This document shows, piece after piece, positions 45,143-55,140 of a DNA stretch of 64,000 nt. Location of the stretch: the NCBI GenBank assembly GCA_943846685.1, contig OX044363.1, forward strand, positions 372,001-436,000, in the 5' to 3' direction. Below the pieces are notes generated by a model. That model was not told the DNA's origin and searched no databases. It saw only the letters and a program-made list of their open reading frames with translations. Each line of letters begins with the position of its first letter. Position 1 is the stretch's first letter. Position numbers and translations under genes: made by a program. Source of the DNA: an uncultured Pseudomonadales bacterium. GTDB lineage: Bacteria > Pseudomonadota > Gammaproteobacteria > Pseudomonadales > Porticoccaceae.

Positions 45143-45781
45143 ATGGATTCAAATCATATTGATTATAAGCGCGTGTCATTTATGACTAGCGCGCCCTCAC
45201 TGAAACAATGTCCGCCGGATAACGGCTGTGAAATTGCTTTTGCCGGCCGTTCAAATGCCGGTAAATCTAGCGCCATAAATACCCTTACTCGCAATAGAGG
45301 TCTGGCCAGAACCAGCAAAACCCCTGGCCGAACACAGCTGATTAATTTCTTTGAGCTACATGGCGGCAAGCGTCTGGTCGATCTTCCCGGCTATGGCTAC
45401 GCCAAAGTGCCGATCGCCATGAAAAGAGAATGGGACAAACATCTGGCGGAGTACTTGCAGATGCGTCAGAGTCTGGCGGGGCTAGTACTGCTGATGGATA
45501 TTCGCCACCCTCTCCAGGAGTTTGATCTGCAGATGCTCAACTGGGCGGCCCAGGCCGGTTTGCCAGTGCATCTATTGTTAACCAAGTCAGACAAACTGAA
45601 ACGCGGCCCAGCACAGAGTGCTCTGTTAATGGTCGAACGACATCTGCGCGAGATGGATCCCGGCTGCACCCTGCTTAGCGTACAGATTTTTTCTTCACTC
45701 AAAAAACAGGGGCTGCCAGAATTGGAGTCGGTGCTGGGTCACTGGATGAACTCAGACTTTGTTGATCCGGCCACAGTTTAA
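45143..45781 (+). CDS. engB: GTP-binding protein EngB/YsxC (YihA)
   Basis: A 212-residue essential GTPase of the TRAFAC class, involved in 50S ribosome and cell-cycle functions. G1 is [14 protein letters not shown] near residue 35, the G2 switch contains [12 protein letters not shown]3 is [10 protein letters not shown], and G4 is TKSDKLKRG. The gene is divergent from cytochrome c4 over a 152-base gap that has imperfect hairpins (TCGGCTAAAGCCG) but no clear operator. Confidence 0.94.
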   Translation: MDSNHIDYKRVSFMTSAPSLKQCPPDNGCEIAFAGRSNAGKSSAINTLTRNRGLARTSKTPGRTQLINFFELHGGKRLVDLPGYGYAKVPIAMKREWDKHLAEYLQMRQSLAGLVLLMDIRHPLQEFDLQMLNWAAQAGLPVHLLLTKSDKLKRGPAQSALLMVERHLREMDPGCTLLSVQIFSSLKKQGLPELESVLGHWMNSDFVDPATV

Positions 45782-45861
45782 GTAATTCAGCGGCCTCTGC
45801 AGGACTTCACTTGCACCCCTTTAAGTGCTCCCTCGTGTAGAAAAAGCCAGACATAAAAAAA

Positions 45862-45884
45862 CCCCGATCCAATGTGGACCGGGG
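45862..45884 (-). terminator. Intrinsic terminator downstream of polA
   Basis: On the minus strand CCCCGGTCCA and TGGATCGGGG pair with one mismatch around CAT, followed by seven T (complement of 45855-45861). It lies about 225 bases beyond the polA stop, inside the 328-base gap 45782-46109. I see no gene in the rest of that gap. Confidence 0.75.
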
Positions 45885-46109
45885 TGTGCTTCGCTTTGCT
45901 TGGGAGTTCAGCTTTTAAGTTTGCTTAATTTGGGGGAGAGTAAGCAATCATGTCTTGCCCTTATTAAGACAGGCTGAAATCAGATAGTTCAAAAATAATT
46001 TCAAAAAAGTGAAAATAATTTTAAATCTTGCAGGCTAGTGCCGTTGTCTCTTCACATTAACCGCTATTGTTACTGTCTCAAGCCCCTCACTTCTGTTAGT
46101 GCGCCCCCA

Positions 46110-48896
46110 TTAATGCGCCTCATCCCAGTTATCCCCAACACCCACATCCACTAACAGCGGAACCAGTAGCTCGGCGGCGGATTCCATGCGCTCAATCAAC
46201 CCCTGCTTAACCACTTCCAGCTCTGATTCTGGCACCTCCAGCACAAGCTCATCGTGGACCTGCATAATCATGCGGCTTTGCAACTCACTGCTTTGCAGCC
46301 AGTCATCTACTGAGATCATCGCCCGCTTAATAATATCTGCGGCGGTTCCCTGCATTGGCGCATTGATTGCGGTGCGCTCGGCCGCCTGACGGCGCATGCC
46401 GTTTCTGGAGTTTATTTCCGGCAGGTAGAGGCGGCGTCCAAAGAAGGTTTCTACAAAACCATTTTCAGCGGCGGTGTAGCGGATATTGTTCATATAGTTT
46501 TGCACCCCGGGATAGCGGGCAAAATAGAGCTCGATATATTCAGCGGCCTGCTTACGATTGATCCCCAGCTGACGGGCCAGACCAAAGGCTGACATGCCGT
46601 AGATAAGCCCAAAGTTAATCGCCTTGGCACTGCGTCGCTGCTCGGTGGTGACCGCTTCTGGCTCAACCGCAAATACCTCTGCCGCTGTCGCGCGGTGAAT
46701 ATCTTGCCCGGCGTTAAACGCAGCTAACAGACTTGGATCTTCTGAAAGGTGAGCCATAATCCGCAGCTCGACCTGAGAGTAATCCGCAGCCACCAAAACA
46801 CAGCCCGGCTTGGCGATAAATGCCTGACGAACGCGGCGGCCTTCAGCGGTTCGAATCGGAATATTCTGCAAATTGGGATCCGAGGATGAGAGTCGTCCAG
46901 TCGCGGTTCCCGCCTGATGGTAGGAGGTGTGAATACGGCCAGTTACCGGATTAATCATAACCGGCAGCTTATCGGTATAAGTCGACTTGAGCTTGGCCAG
47001 ACCGCGATGCTCCAAAATTACTTTTGGCAGCGGATAGTCTAATGCCAGCTCCTGCAACACCTCTTCTTTTGTCGAGGGCGCTCCCTTGGCAGTTTTCTTC
47101 AGTATCGGAATTTCGAGTTTTTCAAAAAGTATCTCCCCTAGTTGCTTGGGCGAGGCGAGATTAAACTGCTGGCCGGCCAGATCCCATGCTTGGGTTTCCA
47201 GTTCCGCCAGTCGCTCAGATAATTCCTGGCTCTGCTGAAATAACAAGGTGTCATCAACCAGTGCGCCGGTGCGCTCTATTCGTGACAATACTGGAATCAG
47301 CGGCAGCTCAATTTCGTCGAACACTTTTGTCAGCGTGGCTTCAGCGGAGACCTGCGGCCACAGCTGGTTGTGCAAGCGCAAGGTTATATCGGCATCTTCC
47401 GAGGCATAGGGCCCGGCTTCCTCTAAAGATACCTGATTAAAGGTAATCTGCGCTGCGCCCTTTCCGGCAACATCGGAAAATTTGATGGTTTCTTCATCGA
47501 GATATTTTAGTGCTAGGCTGTCCATATCGTGACGGGTTGCCACAGAGTCGAGCACATAGGATTCGAGCATGGTATCAAAGGCGACGCCCCGCAAATCTAT
47601 GCCGTGCTGGGCCAATACACTCATATCATATTTGAGGTTTTGACCTACTTTTGCAATTGAGGCATCTTCCAGAAGCGGCTTGATTTTTTCCAATACAAAT
47701 TCTTGAGATAACTGCTCCGGCGCACCCAGATAGTCATGGCCAAAGGGTATATAGGCGGCTTCGCCAGGGGCTACAGCTAGCGAAATTCCTACTAACTGTG
47801 CACGCATATAATCAAGGCTGGTTGTCTCTGTGTCCACGGCGACAAGTTCTGCGGCTTTTATCTTGTCTATCCAAATGTCGAAATCGGCTTCGGTTAAAAC
47901 AGTTTGATAGTTTTTATTGATCTCTTCCCTGACTGTTTCAGCAACAGCTTCAGTTGCTTGCGACTCTTCCGCCTGAGTATCTGGCTTCGATTGCGCACTA
48001 TTTCCGGCTGACCCTGTCGTGGCCTCTTCGACCCAAGTTTTAAATTCCATATCACGGAATAGACTCAACAGTTGCGACTGATCTGGCTCGCCGTTCTCTA
48101 GCTCACCAATTTGCAGGGGCATTTCTACATCGGTCTTAATAGTTGCCAACAGATAGGAGAGATAGGCCAACTCTCTGTGCTCTTCAAGCTTGGGAGACAT
48201 GGTTTTGGCACCGCGGAAAGCGAGGCCGGAAACTTCGTCGAGGCGGGCATAGATATCATCCAGCCCCCCTATTCCCTGCAGTAAGCCAAGTGCGGTTTTT
48301 TCACCGACCCCGGGTACGCCAGGAATATTGTCTGACTTATCACCTAACAGCGCGAGATAATCGATAATCAACTCTGGCGGGATACCAAATTTTTCAATCA
48401 CCCCTTCCCTATCCAGCGTTGAGTTGTTCATGGTGTTGATCAGGGTGATATGCTCATTGACCAGCTGGGCTATATCTTTGTCACCGGTCGAGATAATCAC
48501 TGGCTGCTCGGCCGCTGTAGCCTGCACTGCCAATGTGCCAATAACATCATCGGCTTCAACGCCGTCAATGATCAGCATCGGCAGGCCCATGGCTTTAATA
48601 ATATTGTGGATTGGCTCTATCTGTACCCGCAGATCATCTGGCATCGGCGGGCGCTGCGCCTTGTAGTCACTGTATATTTCATCGCGGAAAGTTTTGCCCT
48701 TGGCATCGAACACCACTACTACCGTGCTCTGCGGGTAATCCTTTAGCAACCGCCGCATCATATTAATCACACCTTTTACGGCACCCGTCGGCACACCTTT
48801 GCTGTTGGTTAGCGGTGGCAACGCATGGTAGGCGCGGTACAGGTAGGAGGATCCATCAACGAGAATCAGCGGGGTTTTAGTGTCCATATTTTCCAT
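46110..48896 (-). CDS. polA: DNA polymerase I
   Basis: A 928-residue repair and Okazaki-processing polymerase. The N-terminal 5' nuclease domain (about 1-290) has [15 protein letters not shown] and [13 protein letters not shown]. The 3'-5' exonuclease (about 330-520) keeps [13 protein letters not shown] and [11 protein letters not shown], so proofreading residues are present. The polymerase domain has [45 protein letters not shown] and the palm motif [12 protein letters not shown]. The frame is open from 48905; ATG at 48896 or 48887 are the realistic starts. In the conserved engB-polA-znu neighbourhood. Confidence 0.96.
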   Translation of the reverse strand: MENMDTKTPLILVDGSSYLYRAYHALPPLTNSKGVPTGAVKGVINMMRRLLKDYPQSTVVVVFDAKGKTFRDEIYSDYKAQRPPMPDDLRVQIEPIHNIIKAMGLPMLIIDGVEADDVIGTLAVQATAAEQPVIISTGDKDIAQLVNEHITLINTMNNSTLDREGVIEKFGIPPELIIDYLALLGDKSDNIPGVPGVGEKTALGLLQGIGGLDDIYARLDEVSGLAFRGAKTMSPKLEEHRELAYLSYLLATIKTDVEMPLQIGELENGEPDQSQLLSLFRDMEFKTWVEEATTGSAGNSAQSKPDTQAEESQATEAVAETVREEINKNYQTVLTEADFDIWIDKIKAAELVAVDTETTSLDYMRAQLVGISLAVAPGEAAYIPFGHDYLGAPEQLSQEFVLEKIKPLLEDASIAKVGQNLKYDMSVLAQHGIDLRGVAFDTMLESYVLDSVATRHDMDSLALKYLDEETIKFSDVAGKGAAQITFNQVSLEEAGPYASEDADITLRLHNQLWPQVSAEATLTKVFDEIELPLIPVLSRIERTGALVDDTLLFQQSQELSERLAELETQAWDLAGQQFNLASPKQLGEILFEKLEIPILKKTAKGAPSTKEEVLQELALDYPLPKVILEHRGLAKLKSTYTDKLPVMINPVTGRIHTSYHQAGTATGRLSSSDPNLQNIPIRTAEGRRVRQAFIAKPGCVLVAADYSQVELRIMAHLSEDPSLLAAFNAGQDIHRATAAEVFAVEPEAVTTEQRRSAKAINFGLIYGMSAFGLARQLGINRKQAAEYIELYFARYPGVQNYMNNIRYTAAENGFVETFFGRRLYLPEINSRNGMRRQAAERTAINAPMQGTAADIIKRAMISVDDWLQSSELQSRMIMQVHDELVLEVPESELEVVKQGLIERMESAAELLVPLLVDVGVGDNWDEAH

Positions 48897-48958
48897 AATA
48901 TTCAATATGATTGAGTGGGTTTTAGCGGTAATTTTTATCTGCCCAAAGGATACACGAT

Positions 48959-49885
48959 TTACTCGAAACAGGCCTTAAATTGCGCCACCAGCCCGGTCAT
49001 AAATTTGCCATAACTGTCATCAGTTAATGGCTGATCAAAACCCTGTGGATCGAGAATCTTCAGAGGTAACTGCAGTTCTCGGGCAAGCACCTTTGCGTCT
49101 TTATCTGCGTATTGCGGTTCGATAAAAATACAGCTGGCAGCGGCTTCGCTAGCCTGCTGACGAAGTAAATATTGGCTTCTGGCACCCTGACTTGCGCCAC
49201 TGGCATCGCGAATAGAGTGCCCCTCAGCAAGCTCAAACGCCGTAACAAAATGCGCAAAGGCATCATGATGGGTAAGGTAGCTTTTCTTTTTGTAAGGCTT
49301 GAGCTCTACTTTAAGCTGCTCTATCTGCGCAGAATCAATAATCGGAAAGATCGGTAGATTCAGCCGCTGCTGAATGCTGTTAGCGACAATATTGGCATTG
49401 GCTGGATTTAGCCAGACATGTGGATCGAACTGCAGATGCTCATGATGGTGTTTAATTTTATGCGCTTCTTTAATGGCTGCTTTTTCGGAATCACTATGGT
49501 CAGCTGGCAGCAGGTCCAATTCCATCACTGTTATCCGTTTTGCTTCAGACAACAGTGCCATCGGCTTGCCGATGCGCGCCTCGAAACCCTCACCGATCCA
49601 GATAATAAGTTCCGCCTGCTCTATTTTCTTTAACGCGGAGACCGGCAACGACACTTCGTGAGCCGATTGCACCGCAGATTGCAGATATTCAACTCGGGCA
49701 TTATCGGCCACAGCGGATTTGGCAATAATTGCCAGGGGTTTGATGGTCGTGATAATTAGCGGCTTTTGCTGTGCGGTTGGAGTCTTTTGTGACTCATCAG
49801 CCACTGCCAGAAAGCTGCTAAAAAGCACCACTGAAGCCAGCACCGCGAAACATACGTTATACTGTATCTTTTTAACTATTGACAA
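48959..49885 (-). CDS. znuA: Zinc ABC transporter, substrate-binding protein ZnuA
   Basis: A 308-residue periplasmic zinc-binding protein of the cluster A-I family. Signal peptide ends near residue 29 ([16 protein letters not shown]). The His-rich metal loop is [20 protein letters not shown] with three His ligand positions. Later motifs are [13 protein letters not shown] and [15 protein letters not shown]. It starts with TTG at 49885: AAGGAA lies just upstream, and no in-frame ATG exists nearby. Divergent from zur-znuC-znuB across a Zur-like box. Confidence 0.92.
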   Translation of the reverse strand: MSIVKKIQYNVCFAVLASVVLFSSFLAVADESQKTPTAQQKPLIITTIKPLAIIAKSAVADNARVEYLQSAVQSAHEVSLPVSALKKIEQAELIIWIGEGFEARIGKPMALLSEAKRITVMELDLLPADHSDSEKAAIKEAHKIKHHHEHLQFDPHVWLNPANANIVANSIQQRLNLPIFPIIDSAQIEQLKVELKPYKKKSYLTHHDAFAHFVTAFELAEGHSIRDASGASQGARSQYLLRQQASEAAASCIFIEPQYADKDAKVLARELQLPLKILDPQGFDQPLTDDSYGKFMTGLVAQFKACFE

Positions 49886-49940
49886 GATTATTCCTTACAT
49901 TCAAGCTAAGTGGTCGAAGTTTAATTGATTTATCGTCGTT

Positions 49941-49957
49941 ATGTTATAACTTAACAT
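49941..49957. promoter_or_regulatory. Zur box in the znuA-zur intergenic region
   Basis: ATGTTATAACTTAACAT agrees with the Zur consensus (GAAATGTTATANTATAACATTTC) core at 14 of 16 non-degenerate positions. It lies 56 bases before znuA and 46 before zur, placed to control both divergent units with zinc. Confidence 0.75.
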
Positions 49958-50002
49958 TAATTTAGGCCGGAATATTAAGGCTAACTTTTAAATAGAAAAA
50001 TT

Positions 50003-50500
50003 ATGCTGACCAATTCAAAATTAGTCCACCATTCTCACGACCATCGACGCTGTATCAATGCTGCACTGGCTCGCGCCAATGACTTATGCGACGCAGAAAA
50101 TCACCGCTTAACACCAACCCGCGAGTCTGTTCTGCGGCTTTTATGGCAGAGTCACCGACCAATGGGAGCCTATCAGCTTCAGGACCAGCTGGCGAAAATC
50201 TCCGGCAAACCTATAGCCCCACCGACAATCTACCGGGCCATTGAATTTCTGCTTAAGGTTGGCTTAATACACCGTATTGCCTCGCTTAATGCCTATATAG
50301 GCTGCCCTTTCCCGACCAGTGATCACAGCAACTTGTTTATGATCTGCAACGGCTGCGGCAGTGTCGCTGAAGTGGCTCTAAATAGTATTAACGGTCTGCT
50401 TAAGAGCGCCAGCGAAAAAGCCAACTTTACCCTACAAGACCAGTCTCTTGAGCTTTTTGGTCTGTGCCCTAATTGCAGTTCAGAACAGGAACAAGAGTAA
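50003..50500 (+). CDS. zur: Zinc uptake regulator Zur (Fur family)
   Basis: A 165-residue Fur-family repressor that shuts off zinc uptake when zinc is bound. The winged helix contains RLTPTRESVLRLLWQSHRP and APPTIYRAIEFLLKVGLIHRI. Metal-site residues include an N-terminal HSHDH, and two zinc-finger CxxC motifs, MICNGCGS and LCPNCSSE. znuC follows by four bases. Confidence 0.93.
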   Translation: MLTNSKLVHHSHDHRRCINAALARANDLCDAENHRLTPTRESVLRLLWQSHRPMGAYQLQDQLAKISGKPIAPPTIYRAIEFLLKVGLIHRIASLNAYIGCPFPTSDHSNLFMICNGCGSVAEVALNSINGLLKSASEKANFTLQDQSLELFGLCPNCSSEQEQE

Positions 50501-50504
50501 GATC

Positions 50505-51272
50505 ATGAATAAACGCCCGCTTATTACTCTGGACAAGGTCAACAAGGCCTTTGCCGAGCGCCCAATACTGCAGAATATTTCCATGCAGCTAATGCAGGGG
50601 GAGATTACCACATTGATTGGCCCCAATGGGGCCGGAAAATCGACGCTAGTACGGCTTATTCTCGGCCTTATTCGTCCGGACAGCGGTTCAATTACCCCTG
50701 CAGCTGATTTAAAGGTTGGCTATATGCCGCAAAAGATCAGCATTGACCCAAGCCTGCCCATTTCTACCGGTCGTTTTCTACAACTGGCAAATACCTCTCA
50801 TAAAGCCTGCCATGAGGCGTTGGAGATGGTGGGTATAAGCCATCTGGCTGCATCACCGATTCAGATGCTGTCCGGTGGCGAGCTTCAGCGAGCGCTGCTG
50901 GCGCGGGCAATTTTGCGCAAACCCAATTTCCTAGTGCTTGATGAGCCGGTTCAGGGGGTTGATGTCACCGGCCAAAATGCGCTGTATGAAATGATTGGCG
51001 AGCTATCTAAGTCGCTAAACTGCGGAATTTTAATGGTTTCCCATGATTTACATCTGGTGATGTCGGCGACCGATCAGGTTATCTGCCTCAACCAGCATAT
51101 TTGCTGTCAGGGTCATCCGGAGCAGGTCACCCAGGATCAGGCTTATATAGATATCTTTGGCCAGACTACGGCTATCTATGCCCATCAGCACGATCACCAA
51201 CACAGCATTCACGGTGAGGTGCTCGACAAACAGGGCAAGCACCAACATGGGGAGGGCTGCAGCCATGACTGA
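50505..51272 (+). CDS. znuC: Zinc ABC transporter, ATP-binding protein ZnuC
   Basis: A 255-residue ATPase. Walker A GPNGAGKST is near residue 40, the ABC signature LSGGELQRALLARAIL near 121 and Walker B FLVLDEPVQGVD near 141, with switch His in MVSHDLH. A His-rich C-terminal tail (HQHDHQHSIHG, KHQHGEGCSHD) probably binds zinc. The frame is open from 50448, inside zur; the ATG at 50505 is the true start by homology. znuB overlaps the end by eight bases. Confidence 0.94.
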   Translation: MNKRPLITLDKVNKAFAERPILQNISMQLMQGEITTLIGPNGAGKSTLVRLILGLIRPDSGSITPAADLKVGYMPQKISIDPSLPISTGRFLQLANTSHKACHEALEMVGISHLAASPIQMLSGGELQRALLARAILRKPNFLVLDEPVQGVDVTGQNALYEMIGELSKSLNCGILMVSHDLHLVMSATDQVICLNQHICCQGHPEQVTQDQAYIDIFGQTTAIYAHQHDHQHSIHGEVLDKQGKHQHGEGCSHD

Positions 51273-52050
51273 ATTTTTACTCTATGCCTTGCTCGCTGGA
51301 TTGGGTGTTGCTTTGGTTGCCGGACCTCTGGGCTGCTTTGTGGTGTGGCGACGCATGGCCTATTTTGGTGACACTCTGGCTCACTCAGCCTTACTGGGCG
51401 TGTCCATTGGCGTACTGCTGGGGATTAATATCAGCATTACCGTAGCCGCTATTCCCATGCTGATTGCACTGGGCCTGGTCTATCTTGAGCAGCGCGGTAT
51501 TTTGTCTCTGGATACACTGCTCGGTATTCTCAGCCACTCGGCTCTGGCAACAGGTCTGGTGCTAATCTCGCTGCTGCCAGATGTGCGGGTGGATCTGATG
51601 TCGTTGCTATTTGGCGATCTACTCTCGGTAACCAAGAATGATCTCTGGGTGATCTATGGTGTCGCGGGAACGGTTGTAGTTCTGCTGTTGTGGCTGTGGA
51701 AGCCGCTGATCAATATTACTGTCCACGAGGAGCTGGCCAGTGTTGAGGGGGTTAAAACCTCCGCAGTGCGCACAGCGCTAATGTTGATAACGGCTCTGGT
51801 GATTGCCATTGCTATGAAAATTGTCGGCGTACTGCTGATTACAGCGCTGCTGATTATTCCCGCAGCTACTGCGCGACGAGTGAGCAGCACCCCGGAGCAG
51901 ATGGCGGTGATGGCAAGCTTGATTGCCATGTTAACTGTTGTGATGGGGTTGGCTATGTCTTGGTATAGCGATACGCCAGCAGGCCCCTCTGTGGTGGTCT
52001 GTGGCGCATTGCTCTTCACCCTTTCGCTGGTGGTTAAGCCGCGAAGTTAA
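51265..52050 (+). CDS. znuB: Zinc ABC transporter, permease ZnuB
   Basis: A 261-residue inner-membrane protein with about eight hydrophobic segments of the ABC-3 family. Blocks: GPLGCFVVWRRMAYFGDTLAHSALLGVS (core WRRMAYFGDTLAHSALLG) and ITALLIIPAATARRVSST. The frame is open further upstream (51157) within znuC, but ATG at 51265 begins the family sequence (MTEFLLYALLAG). Its stop shares TTAA with the convergent sco gene. Confidence 0.94.
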   Translation: MTEFLLYALLAGLGVALVAGPLGCFVVWRRMAYFGDTLAHSALLGVSIGVLLGINISITVAAIPMLIALGLVYLEQRGILSLDTLLGILSHSALATGLVLISLLPDVRVDLMSLLFGDLLSVTKNDLWVIYGVAGTVVVLLLWLWKPLINITVHEELASVEGVKTSAVRTALMLITALVIAIAMKIVGVLLITALLIIPAATARRVSSTPEQMAVMASLIAMLTVVMGLAMSWYSDTPAGPSVVVCGALLFTLSLVVKPRS

Positions 52051-52691
52051 CGGGCAAAAGTGTCTTTAATCGAACGCCAGGTCTGGCGCATAGCAACTTC
52101 ACCGTGAGGCGCTTTAAAGAACCCATGGTAGTGACCCTTGGGATTGATCAACACCACTTGAGTGCTGTGATCGACAGTGTAGTTGTTGTCACCTAGATCT
52201 ACCTTGGTGTAGGCAATAGTGAGCTGCGTACTGAGACCCAAAATAGAGTAGGGGTTGCCTGTGACGCCAATGAAGTCTTCGTTGAAGTAGGGCACATAGA
52301 GGGCCATTTTCTCAACGGTGTCGCGCTCGGGATCCAGAGACACCATCACGATCTGTAGGTTTTCTTTTTCGCTGTCACCGAGATCTTCGTACATCGCATT
52401 GAGCGTTGACAGAGTGGTGGGGCAGATATCCGGACAGTTGGTAAAACCAAAAAACACTATGCTCCAAACACCTTTGAAGTTTTCCAGGGTGAAAGGCTGG
52501 CCATTATGATCGATCAAATCGAAGTCGCTAAATATCCTCGGCGTGCTCAGCTCAATCGCACCATTCACCCGCAGATCTTCTGCAGACATGGGCACCGGCT
52601 GACGCATCTTCCAGGCAAAGCCAAAGATCACTAAAACGATAAAGCAGAGGATAACCAAGACGGTCAACTTGATACCGGTTTGTTGCTTCAT
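52047..52691 (-). CDS. SCO1/SenC family copper chaperone
   Basis: A 214-residue membrane-anchored thioredoxin-like protein that delivers copper to the CuA centre of cytochrome oxidase. One N-terminal membrane segment (VLVILCFIVLVIFGFAW). Copper-binding motif CPDICP within FFGFTNCPDICPTTLS, and the downstream His in DHSTQVVLINPKG. The frame opens at 52718; ATG at 52691 fits the membrane anchor. Last gene of the cox assembly run. Confidence 0.9.
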   Translation of the reverse strand: MKQQTGIKLTVLVILCFIVLVIFGFAWKMRQPVPMSAEDLRVNGAIELSTPRIFSDFDLIDHNGQPFTLENFKGVWSIVFFGFTNCPDICPTTLSTLNAMYEDLGDSEKENLQIVMVSLDPERDTVEKMALYVPYFNEDFIGVTGNPYSILGLSTQLTIAYTKVDLGDNNYTVDHSTQVVLINPKGHYHGFFKAPHGEVAMRQTWRSIKDTFAR

Positions 52692-52745
52692 GATACTGTT
52701 CTCCAAAAACGCCTGCATCTAAACGAATAGCCAGCGGCGGATAAG

Positions 52746-53651
52746 TTAAATAATCGGTGTAGTCTCTATAAGGTAGTGATCGAGCAGCATAATCACAAAC
52801 AACACCATCAAATAGGTAATCGAGTATTTAAAGGTCTTCATGCCCGAGTCATCGTCCTGCCCATAGAGCATTACCAGAGCCCAGTACAAGAAGCCTGCAC
52901 CTAAGATCAAAGCACCGGCCAGATACAGCAAGCCGAACATGCCAGTCAAAAACGGCAGCACGGTAATCACAATCAACAGCAAAGTATAGAGCACGATATT
53001 GATCTTGGTGTACTGCTCGCCGTGGGTTACCGGCAGCATAGGAATCTCGGCTTTGGCGTAATCGTCTTTGCGGTGAATGGCTAGGGCCCAAAAATGCGGC
53101 GGCGTCCAGGCGTAGATAATCAGTACCAGCAGCAGGGCGTTGTAGTGTATTTCGCCAGTAACAGCAGTCCAACCCAGCAGCGGTGGCGCTGCGCCAGCCA
53201 AACCACCAATCACAATATTCTGTGGCGTTGCACGCTTTAGATACATGGTGTACACAAAGGCATAGCCAATCGATGACGCCAGGGTTAGCCAGGCGGTAAT
53301 CTGGTTGATAAATACCAGCAAGATAACCATGCCGGCGAAGCCGGTCAGAGCGGCAAACAGAATCGCTTCATTGGGCTGAATGCGACCACGGGCAATAGGG
53401 CGGTTGTGGGTGCGGGCCATGGTGTCATCAATCTTGCGATCGACAATATGGTTTACCGCAGCGGCTGAACCGGCACAGAGCGCGATGCCCAGGTTACCCA
53501 GAATTAATACGTCCAGAGCGACCATGCCGTCAGTGGCCAAGAGCATGCCGATCAGAGAGGTGAGAATCATTAGCGCAACCACGTTTGGCTTGCACAACTC
53601 TAGGTAGTCGCGCCAGCTTAAGCCGGTTGTTTCTAATTCAGTTTGTTGCAT
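52746..53651 (-). CDS. ctaB: Protoheme IX farnesyltransferase (heme O synthase)
   Basis: A 301-residue UbiA-type prenyltransferase with about nine membrane segments that converts heme B to heme O. The prenyl-binding motifs are present: NHIVDRKIDDTMARTHNRP (N/D-x3-D-x3-D form) and YAWTPPHFWALAIHRKDDYAKAE (core WTPPHFWALAI). ATG at 53651 is preferred over the GTG at 53666. In pseudomonads a heme A synthase gene precedes ctaB; here only 31-46 bases separate it from the previous gene. Confidence 0.94.
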   Translation of the reverse strand: MQQTELETTGLSWRDYLELCKPNVVALMILTSLIGMLLATDGMVALDVLILGNLGIALCAGSAAAVNHIVDRKIDDTMARTHNRPIARGRIQPNEAILFAALTGFAGMVILLVFINQITAWLTLASSIGYAFVYTMYLKRATPQNIVIGGLAGAAPPLLGWTAVTGEIHYNALLLVLIIYAWTPPHFWALAIHRKDDYAKAEIPMLPVTHGEQYTKINIVLYTLLLIVITVLPFLTGMFGLLYLAGALILGAGFLYWALVMLYGQDDDSGMKTFKYSITYLMVLFVIMLLDHYLIETTPII

Positions 53652-53696
53652 GTGATTCAGCTCCACAGATTAATCTGTTGTTTAACGGTCTTGTAA

Positions 53697-54314
53697 TTAA
53701 CGGTCTGGTGAATATTTTAAAAGGTGCTTCATATCTTCTAGCAGCCCCATAACATCGTCGTCTTGGGTGAAGTAGAGAATAACCTCAGCATCGGGCGTGA
53801 CCACAAAGTAGCGGGTGTCTGCCATATCCCAGTCTGCTGAGGTGTTTTTCAGCAATCGCTTAAACTCATTCAAGCCTGTGGTTTGGATGGTCAAATGAGG
53901 GTGGGCAAAACTCAGATCGTCAAATTCCTGCTGTTGCAGTTGCTCAGAATCTGCGAGGTATACACGCTCTGCTCGACGGACTAACTTACCCATCAGTATG
54001 TGGACCGAACGGGTGTCTAAAATCACTTGGTTACAGGCAGCATCACAGCTATCACCGCCAGCTACAACAATCTTCCACTTTTGCGCCTTATCAGGATTGG
54101 CAGGAAATACGGTGCGGGCATCTACAGAAGGCTTAACCAGTGTACCCTGATTAGTGGTGCCTAAGGTGGCCATCAACTGCTGGCGCTGCTCTTCCGACTT
54201 GGGCTGCATCAATGTTCCAGCCACCATCACACCGCCAACCATAATCAACATAATCCAAATCTGGATCTTCATGCCGCGGTTGCGGGGGCCCTGGTTATTC
54301 TGCGCGTCACTCAT
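53697..54314 (-). CDS. Membrane-anchored thioredoxin-like protein of the cox cluster
   Basis: A 205-residue protein with one N-terminal membrane segment (about 16-33, QIWIMLIMVGGVMVAGTLM). A periplasmic domain follows, with WKIVVAGGDSCDAACNQVILDTRSVHI; the CDAAC pair resembles the Cys pair of SCO-like copper carriers, although His and other ligands are not obvious. Such genes sit between SURF1 and heme A/O synthases in pseudomonads. Its start overlaps the SURF1 stop by four bases. Exact role unknown. Confidence 0.75.
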   Translation of the reverse strand: MSDAQNNQGPRNRGMKIQIWIMLIMVGGVMVAGTLMQPKSEEQRQQLMATLGTTNQGTLVKPSVDARTVFPANPDKAQKWKIVVAGGDSCDAACNQVILDTRSVHILMGKLVRRAERVYLADSEQLQQQEFDDLSFAHPHLTIQTTGLNEFKRLLKNTSADWDMADTRYFVVTPDAEVILYFTQDDDVMGLLEDMKHLLKYSPDR

Positions 54315-55090
54315 AAAGCTTCACTCTCTTTTTTTGCCATTTTAAATTTGAACCATGCCGCCAGGTTTGAGTTGGCATTAATGGTTAGTAATAACAGTAC
54401 CAACGCCATCACAAACCACTGTACTGCATAGGCTGTATGCTTTTCAGGCTGTACCGACACTGTCGGCCAACCGGTGGTTAATGCGCCAATTGAGTCGCTA
54501 TCCAATCGCAGCTGGTAGGCGAAAAACTCATCGGCAAATAATTCTGCGGCGCGCTCTGTGGAAATCCAGCCTACTCGACCAGGCCAACTCTCAACAGCAC
54601 GAACACCGTCATCTAACTGCAGGCCGCCTCTTAAAATCTTGTAGAGGGACCCGCGCAACTGCACCTGACCTAACACTGACTCTACATCCGGTAGTTCATT
54701 GCGGTCTAGGGATGCCTGTACCCAGCCACGGTTGACCAGTATCTTTAACTCGCTGCTGGCTAAGGTTAGGACCTCAAAAATCTCGTAGCCGGGTCTCCCA
54801 TTGCGGACGCGATTATCCAGTAAAACACGTCGCGATGCATCTAGTTCGCCGACAAATTGAACCTGCCTATACTGCAAATTTTTGCTGGTATCTAGCAGCT
54901 CAAAGCCAACCGGCTGGGATTCTTGATTGGACTTAAATTCGGCCAATATCTCGCGCTTTTCTTGAGCGCGATCTAATTGCCAGTAACCCAAACTGATTAA
55001 CAGTGGCATCATTAACAGCACGAGAAACAATAACTTGGCATTTGGCTGCCAAGAAAAGGTTTCCGCGTTAAGATGTGGGTCAGTGTTCAT
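54311..55090 (-). CDS. SURF1 family cytochrome oxidase assembly protein
   Basis: A 259-residue inner-membrane protein thought to help insert heme into subunit I. Two membrane segments: about 18-38 (LLFLVLLMMPLLISLGYWQ) and about 225-245 (AVQWFVMALVLLLLTI). Family motifs: LGYWQLDRAQEKREIL, LLDNRVRNGRPGYEI, LVNRGWVQAS, and KHTAYAVQWF at the C-terminus. First gene of a tight group with the thioredoxin-like gene. Confidence 0.9.
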   Translation of the reverse strand: MNTDPHLNAETFSWQPNAKLLFLVLLMMPLLISLGYWQLDRAQEKREILAEFKSNQESQPVGFELLDTSKNLQYRQVQFVGELDASRRVLLDNRVRNGRPGYEIFEVLTLASSELKILVNRGWVQASLDRNELPDVESVLGQVQLRGSLYKILRGGLQLDDGVRAVESWPGRVGWISTERAAELFADEFFAYQLRLDSDSIGALTTGWPTVSVQPEKHTAYAVQWFVMALVLLLLTINANSNLAAWFKFKMAKKESEAL

Positions 55091-55140
55091 TTATGTTTAA
55101 ATTCCACTTTCTTTTCTATTTTCTTTAATCCGAGACCACT

